NCBI GenBank assembly: GCA_002700285.1
Contig: PACT01000037.1
Span: forward strand, 1 to 51,718
DNA length: 51,718 nt
Source of the DNA: Crocinitomicaceae bacterium
GTDB lineage: Bacteria > Bacteroidota > Bacteroidia > Flavobacteriales_D > Sanyastnellaceae
Reading direction: 5' to 3'
Part shown: positions 47,501-51,718 of the stretch, in pieces
How positions within the stretch are numbered: the first letter of the stretch is position 1
How the letters are laid out: each line of letters opens with the position of its first letter
Notes under the pieces: generated by a model
What the model was told of the DNA's origin: nothing
The model's database searches: none
The model's input: the letters and a program-made list of their open reading frames with translations, nothing else
Position numbers and translations under genes: made by a program

Positions 47501-47773
47501 TCAGCGCGCGCCAAAGTGTTCTTTGCACCAGGACTGCATGTCGAATCTGAATGTGATTTTGTAGATATAGACGGAGGCGTTTCTAGACCAGACAGAATCG
47601 TAAGAATAGATGGGATTTGGCATGTTGTCGATTATAAATCTACAGAATCTGGAAAAAACAAACACATGAAACAAGTTGAAGGGTATGTCGAGACACTTCG
47701 TGCAATTGAAGGAGATTGTGTAAAAGGATGGCTTCTATACACAGACCCGCTTCAGCTCGTTTCAGTGAAATAG
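44570..47773 (+). CDS. AddA/RecB-like UvrD-family helicase-nuclease
   Basis: 1067 residues. Helicase motifs in order: Q/Walker A NFEVVRASAGSGKTYRLV (residues 12-19), motif Ia ALTFTNKAAAEMKGRIL, TIDSFVNRLVRSFARDL, Walker B with IFMDEFQDTS at about 391-400, motif III VVGDGKQAIYRWRNGD, motif V IMTVHKAKGLAFKVV and motif VI VYVAFTRPVERLEI. A RecB-type nuclease is at the C-terminus: SRPDRIVRIDGIWHVVDYKS. It unwinds and degrades DNA from double-strand breaks together with an AddB subunit; the AddB-like gene lies about 9.5 kb to the left on the other strand rather than next to it. Start ATG 44570. Confidence 0.93.
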   Translation: MISHTNNFEVVRASAGSGKTYRLVLRYLECALKSDVAGAFKSILALTFTNKAAAEMKGRILEDLEKLSAGKGDKKTHLLEHLQISEERLVKRSAHLHKEMLHRYSDIAVMTIDSFVNRLVRSFARDLALDQDFRVELDSDKIIDDAVSQLLDKVGIKGNESLSQLLEGFANQQVAEDKDARVRNPLKELGKAVVKENMRDVIAAFEDISPKDFKDISTSLREATSGCETHLKKVVQVANAAIVELQMSDSDFAYGDVPRNLKKFSNGRVKALSNRIRSHLTDPGAMLKSNASDELISKAQRLGPFLMHVYDAALKMLPETVDGKTYLLAKNLLKRLDLMGTLSELHKEIEKIQTDNNVRTFGAMHTMISKIVRENPTPFIYERLGSRYAHIFMDEFQDTSVTQWHNIVVLYDHALASDQKNLVVGDGKQAIYRWRNGDYKQLMDLPALQGENLGIALSEAEKTLKDHCFSDSLDDNWRTGSEIVEWNNQLFGEMRNHLPPELTKVYDGLSQTPKMKFPGGVHLELVCGAKVDERRNSHCDAIVKRIRAYESQGFALGDMTILVRTNREGAHLAQELLKSGIKPMTEESLQLGRHPGPIAVVALIRWILRPDDYRNGVAVLQCMAALNGIDEVYYLNKYVQVTETPSKSQGKKSHSKGKLDTAGMLKELFPELQAIERSSDPVATFVGHVCETMGITANYPAYAEGIIELAHEIGRTDESGLHGFLRFWDGKGHAKSVVTIASKDAVQIMTVHKAKGLAFKVVIALITVKNFTKFKGVIPVKLDEASGMPLKAAMLENYDMLDTTVESQRIAEVNRVKLDLTNGVYVAFTRPVERLEIVLELEKEDFNRNDVKTVGELIIKSLEIQNNGSICSGDLTPVPGMSLVTEESINPSANIPLENLFTGESANHLVTDNHIEDHSTFHDGLTPSELGTVVHKVLEKLNSEDDWLDVKKSLRAGVGIGEVDRLIIEKRVENILNSARAKVFFAPGLHVESECDFVDIDGGVSRPDRIVRIDGIWHVVDYKSTESGKNKHMKQVEGYVETLRAIEGDCVKGWLLYTDPLQLVSVK

Positions 47774-47777
47774 TATG

Positions 47778-47785
47778 TATCTTCA
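47778..47785 (+). promoter_or_regulatory. Possible -7 element before the giant secreted protein
   Basis: TATCTTCA is two mismatches from TAnnTTTG and lies 20 bases before ATG 47805. It also lies inside a possible 10-codon extension from ATG 47775, so its use would favour 47805 as the start. No TTG at suitable distance. Confidence 0.25.
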
Positions 47786-47804
47786 CCTCCTCAAGATTGA
47801 ATGC

Positions 47805-50800
47805 ATGGCTCCTTTTTTTCGACACACGATTACTACATTAATTGCGATTGCATTGCAGGTCACTATTTGTGACACCGTATTGTTTTCCCAAACTTCAACC
47901 CATCCTCCCGCGACAGTTAAAATGCAAAAAGGGTTGCCAATTCCATTAAACCCCGATGTTATTCAAGCCAGAGCGAAAGCGCAAGCATGTGCGCCAGCGA
48001 CTGCGCTACGTGATCTTGAGTGGAATAACGTCCGAGCACTTATTGAAAATGGAGGGACTTTATGGTATGACAGAGCCATTGATAAGGGCGCTCACTTCGT
48101 GCCCAAAGATGAGGGTGTTTCAGTCGTTTATGGAGGTGCACTTTGGCTAGGAGGGATTTCGCCAGACCAACAACTCAAGCTTGCGGCAGTGAAGTACAGG
48201 AATTCAGGAAATGATTTTTGGCCAGGTCCCCTCACAAATACAGGAGAAGCAGAAGTGGATGAATTCACATGCCAACAATACGATAATTTTTCAATCAGCT
48301 ACAGATCTGATGCCATGCGTCACAGACAGTATTTCGATGCAGTAGCGGATGAGTCGGTAGAAACGGCGTTCCCAGATGGATATTCGATACCTGCTTATTT
48401 TTATGATTATCCAGCAAACGGAAATGTAGCGCTCGGTCAGGACTTTTATCTAAGCCCATACCTGGATTATAATGGAAATGGGTTGTATGACCCAGAAGCG
48501 GGGGACTATCCATGGTATGACTTTCTTCAACAGATTGATTGCAGCGAGCGTAGGCGTGAGGATGTAGTGCCTCTTTACGGAGACCAAACCTACTATTGGA
48601 TTTTCAATGATAAAGGCAATGTTCACTCGGAATCTCAAGGTGAACCTATCGGAATGGAAATTCGCGCCCAAGCATTCGTGTTCTCAACGAACGATGAGGT
48701 TAATAACATGACATTCTACAATTACGTTCTCATTAATCAAGGCACTCAAACACTTACGGAAACGTATTTTGCGCAATGGGTCGATTCTGATTTGGGCGGT
48801 CACGTGGACGATTATGTGGGCTGTGATGTAAATCGTGGATTGGGATATTCATACAACGGAGATCAGTTTGATGAGGCGACCTCTTATTCAATCGGATATG
48901 GTCTCTATCCTCCAGCGATGGGTGTTGATTTTTTTGAGGGACCTTATCAAGATGCCGATGGCGTTGACAACCCGCTCACCGAAGTGTTTACTGATGCAAT
49001 TGACTCTTTGGGGATACCCTATGAAGGCATTGGGATTGGCTATGGTGATGGGGTCATCGACAATGAAAGGTATGGCATGCGTAAATTCTTATACTACAAT
49101 TGGAATTATGGTGTGAATGGACAGCCCACCACGTCGATGCATTATTACAACTACATGCGTGGTTTTTGGAAGAATGGACAAAGAATGGCATATGGTGGTG
49201 ATGGTATAAACCCTTCCACAGGTGCCAATCTTGAAATCCCAGCAGATTATATGTTTCCCGGAGATACAGATCCATATAGTTGGGGCACGAGGGGTGTCAA
49301 TGTTGAAGATTGGTCTGAGTACGAAACGGGCAATCCTTCTGGAGACAGGCTTTTTCTTCAATCAGCAGGACCTTTTACACTTGAGCCAGGGGATTATAAC
49401 AACATCACAGTGGGGATGTTATATGCTCGCTCTTCAGGTGGTGAGCCATTTGAAAGTGTCAAACTTCTTCGCCTTGCGGATGACAAAGCGCAATCTCTTT
49501 TTGACAATTGTTTTGAAATAGTGAGCGGTCCGGATGCGCCAGACGTTGCCGTTCAAGAGCTTGAAAATGAGCTCATCCTTTATCTCACAAATGAGAACCC
49601 CATTTCAAACAATTTCCATGAGGACTACTTAGCGATTGATCCATCTATCCCTAAAGAACTTGAAGATGGAACAGCGCTTAATGAATTGGACAGGTCTTAT
49701 GTTTTTGAGGGCTACCAAATTTATCAATTATCTGACGCCTCAGTCTCTCCATCTGATCTTGGAAACATTGAAAAAGCGCGTCTGGTTTTCCAATGCGATC
49801 TTGCCAACGAGATCGACAATGTCATCAATTATACTTTCAACGAAGAAATAGATGCATCAGTTCCTTCGCTCATGGCACAAGGCGGAAACGAAGGGATTCA
49901 GCACAGCTTCAGAGTGACAAAAGATGCGTTTGCACAAGGCAGCACCACTCTGATCAATCACCGAACGTATTACTTTATGGCGCTCGCTTATGGATTTAAC
50001 AATTACCGGGATTTTAATCCGGAGACTGGAACAGGCCAAGACATTCAGTACAAGGCTTCTCGTAAAGGTGCTGTAGGTTCTATTAGAACATACTCAGGCA
50101 CGCCTCACCTCCCTTCCCCTGAATCTGGCGGCACGATTCAGAATTCCGAGTATGGAGATGGTGTTGACGTGACGCGCCTTGAGGGCAAAGGAAATGGCGA
50201 CAATGTGATTGAACTTTCGACGGACAGTGAGACCGCTATTTTAGAAAGTGCAAACGGACGTGTTGCAGAGCTCACATACGCTGGCAATGGTTCTCCTGTA
50301 AACATCCGCGTGATCGACCCTCTCAGGGTTCCCGATGCTGAGTTTGAACTTCGTGTGAATGCGAGCGACTCCGATTTAGAAGATGCGGACGAGTCCCATT
50401 GGATCCTCACGAATAAAACACTTCTTGAAGAGACTGGAGATTCGCTTAAATCGATACGCACTTCTACAAAAGCACTTAACATTCTAAATGAGGAGCTTCT
50501 TTTAGACTGGGGACTAAGTATTACACTTCATCAGTATCAGTATCCCAACAGTGGAAACTTTTCAGAACCATTGACATCATCTATTGTGTTTGACAATCCT
50601 TCAGCACCATGGTTGTTAGGGATCCCTGACTCTGAGGGATTTGATCTGCTGAACTGGATCCGTGCTGGAACACAGGAAGGAGATACTGAATCCGAGGAAG
50701 AGGTTGTATATAACGACATTAAGGCGGGCAATCCGCTTGATGAGGATGAGAAGTACGAGGGCATTCTCGGCGGTACTTGGTCACCATACTGTCTTGTGAG

Positions 50801-51718
50801 TTTCACAGATGACGTGACCCTGTTAACCGGAGAAACCGTTCAGATACCGAACATTGCACCTACGATAAAAGGCCTCGAGGGTGACCTCAGTCCTTTCTCT
50901 GGGATCAGTGGGTTGAACAATGTGGATGTTGTCTTTACGAGGGACAGAACGCTTTGGACGCGTTGTCCTGTTCTTGAGATGCAACCTGTTGAGGCGCTTG
51001 CTCAAAAGGCCTATGACGGTGATGATCCTGAGAAGATGCGACTACGTCGTCATGCATCTGTAGATAAGAAAGGACGTCAGCCTGGCGACCAAGGTTACAA
51101 CGCTTCTGAGGCGAACCCCAGTGGGGGGCAACCGGTGGGGATGAGTTGGTTCCCCGGATATGCGATTGACGTGGGTACGGGAGAACGCCTCAACATGGCA
51201 TTCGGAGAGGATTCTTGGTTGGGCGCAGACAATGGAAACGATATGATTTTCAACCCTTCTGCGAGAATCTATAGCGGAGGAGGAGGCCAAGGAGGCGCTG
51301 TATACGCAGGAGGACAGCATTGGATTTACGTCTTCAAGAACTCTCAATTTGAGGAAGGTTCTTCTAACCGTATGCCTTCGTATGATGCAGGAACATATCT
51401 GTATAACAACTTAGAGGCAGACAACTCTACAACGAACGTCAGAAGAGTCTTCAGAGCATGTACATGGGTCGGATCTTCTCTCTCGAATGATGATTTCCCG
51501 ATGCTTTCCGTTGAAGACGGACTTATCCCTAGTAAAGCACGTGTGAAACTAAGGATCTCCAAGGCATATGAAAAGTACTCGCCTTTGATCGCTGATGTTT
51601 CTGAAACAAGTCAAGCGGACAACAACTGGAACCCGCTCTACACCTTCTCTACGAAATCGGTGGCAACGGTTACAGATAATGAAAGCACCCTCACGAGCAT
51701 CCTTGATGTGATAGGGGT
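47805..51718 (+). CDS. Giant secreted T9SS-associated protein, cut by the right window edge
   Basis: A single frame runs from ATG 47805 without a stop through 1304 complete codons to the window end. The N-terminus is a signal peptide (ITTLIAIALQVTICDTVLFSQ). Residues 70-160 carry the family's opening block: LEWNNVRALIENGGTLWYDR, YGGALWLGGISPDQQLKLAA, KYRNSGNDFWPGPLTNTGEA. Then a calcium-loop-like stretch YLDYNGNGLYDPEAGDYPW, and many Gly/Tyr/Trp-rich beta segments (GMRKFLYYNWNYGVNGQP). This is a recurrent class of very large Bacteroidota surface proteins that usually ends in a T9SS sorting domain; the end is not in view. In-frame ATG 47775 is an alternative start. It begins 31 bases after the addA-like stop. 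Confidence 0.85.
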   Translation, partial: MAPFFRHTITTLIAIALQVTICDTVLFSQTSTHPPATVKMQKGLPIPLNPDVIQARAKAQACAPATALRDLEWNNVRALIENGGTLWYDRAIDKGAHFVPKDEGVSVVYGGALWLGGISPDQQLKLAAVKYRNSGNDFWPGPLTNTGEAEVDEFTCQQYDNFSISYRSDAMRHRQYFDAVADESVETAFPDGYSIPAYFYDYPANGNVALGQDFYLSPYLDYNGNGLYDPEAGDYPWYDFLQQIDCSERRREDVVPLYGDQTYYWIFNDKGNVHSESQGEPIGMEIRAQAFVFSTNDEVNNMTFYNYVLINQGTQTLTETYFAQWVDSDLGGHVDDYVGCDVNRGLGYSYNGDQFDEATSYSIGYGLYPPAMGVDFFEGPYQDADGVDNPLTEVFTDAIDSLGIPYEGIGIGYGDGVIDNERYGMRKFLYYNWNYGVNGQPTTSMHYYNYMRGFWKNGQRMAYGGDGINPSTGANLEIPADYMFPGDTDPYSWGTRGVNVEDWSEYETGNPSGDRLFLQSAGPFTLEPGDYNNITVGMLYARSSGGEPFESVKLLRLADDKAQSLFDNCFEIVSGPDAPDVAVQELENELILYLTNENPISNNFHEDYLAIDPSIPKELEDGTALNELDRSYVFEGYQIYQLSDASVSPSDLGNIEKARLVFQCDLANEIDNVINYTFNEEIDASVPSLMAQGGNEGIQHSFRVTKDAFAQGSTTLINHRTYYFMALAYGFNNYRDFNPETGTGQDIQYKASRKGAVGSIRTYSGTPHLPSPESGGTIQNSEYGDGVDVTRLEGKGNGDNVIELSTDSETAILESANGRVAELTYAGNGSPVNIRVIDPLRVPDAEFELRVNASDSDLEDADESHWILTNKTLLEETGDSLKSIRTSTKALNILNEELLLDWGLSITLHQYQYPNSGNFSEPLTSSIVFDNPSAPWLLGIPDSEGFDLLNWIRAGTQEGDTESEEEVVYNDIKAGNPLDEDEKYEGILGGTWSPYCLVSFTDDVTLLTGETVQIPNIAPTIKGLEGDLSPFSGISGLNNVDVVFTRDRTLWTRCPVLEMQPVEALAQKAYDGDDPEKMRLRRHASVDKKGRQPGDQGYNASEANPSGGQPVGMSWFPGYAIDVGTGERLNMAFGEDSWLGADNGNDMIFNPSARIYSGGGGQGGAVYAGGQHWIYVFKNSQFEEGSSNRMPSYDAGTYLYNNLEADNSTTNVRRVFRACTWVGSSLSNDDFPMLSVEDGLIPSKARVKLRISKAYEKYSPLIADVSETSQADNNWNPLYTFSTKSVATVTDNESTLTSILDVIG

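Noticed and set aside
48295-50806. Several minus-strand and off-frame plus-strand frames of 60-115 codons in the right 4 kb
   Set aside because: All are overlapped by one continuous plus-strand frame from 47805 to the window end with consistent protein-like composition and a recognised opening block.

Overview
This window is a dense, continuous stretch of a Bacteroidota chromosome, most probably from a marine Flavobacteriales lineage of the Cryomorphaceae/Schleiferiaceae/Crocinitomicaceae kind. The evidence is the type IX secretion (T9SS) gene sprA with the order maeB-ruvA-sprA-gcvH, a PorP/SprF protein beside a giant PKD protein with a type B (gliding-type) sorting domain, an isolated atpD-atpC pair, Bacteroidota-type promoters (TTG-N19-TATTTTTG before atpD), many secreted Cys-rich proteins with GCTD...DDGSC repeats, and no convincing Shine-Dalgarno sites. 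I saw no tRNA, rRNA, CRISPR array, insertion sequence or phage gene. Gaps between genes are tiny, and no stretch over 300 bases lacks a gene once the two genes cut by the window edges are counted.

Layout. 1-660: a lipoprotein gene cut by the left edge (minus). 852-1436: SOUL haem-binding protein (minus). 1535-8513: three tandem minus-strand genes for large secreted proteins with unrelated N-terminal domains but the same 243-residue C-terminal module. 8651-10848: a TlpA-like thioredoxin and a DUF6029 outer-membrane protein (minus). 10920-11720: a T9SS type A cargo protein whose N-terminal domain is nearly the same as that of the 1535-4828 protein. 11729-23640 (plus): maeB, ruvA, sprA, gcvH, a VanZ-like gene and tonB. 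23661-26316 (minus): ribF, an LRR protein, a NadR-like kinase and pnuC, overlapping by 4 or 8 bases at every junction. 26415-28152: atpD, atpC. 28167-28643: rlmH (minus). 28683-30986: nadC, a YihY/BrkB protein, DUF2147. 30983-35754 (minus): a TPR protein, an AddB-like nuclease and a glycosyltransferase. 35864-36889: murB. 36892-42513 (minus): PorP/SprF and the PKD/type B protein. 42580-44469 (minus): an MbnP-like lipoprotein and a di-haem peroxidase. 44570-47773: the AddA/RecB-like helicase-nuclease. 47805 to the right edge: an open-ended giant secreted protein.

How it works together. Much of the window serves the cell surface: SprA is the T9SS outer-membrane channel, PorP/SprF proteins help type B cargo reach the surface, and at least two cargo proteins carry recognisable type A or type B sorting domains. 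TonB energises outer-membrane uptake. The remainder is core metabolism: FAD/FMN and NAD cofactors (ribF, nadR-like, pnuC, nadC), ATP synthase catalytic subunits, glycine cleavage, malic enzyme, cell wall (murB), and recombination/repair (ruvA, addAB-like).

The most unusual signal is the tandem triplet at 1535-8513. A length-invariant 732-bp, Cys-rich 3' module ending in a dockerin-like [17 protein letters not shown] tail has been attached to three different N-terminal domains. None of the three has a recognisable T9SS type A or B C-terminus, so the module is a candidate for a different sorting, anchoring or assembly domain.
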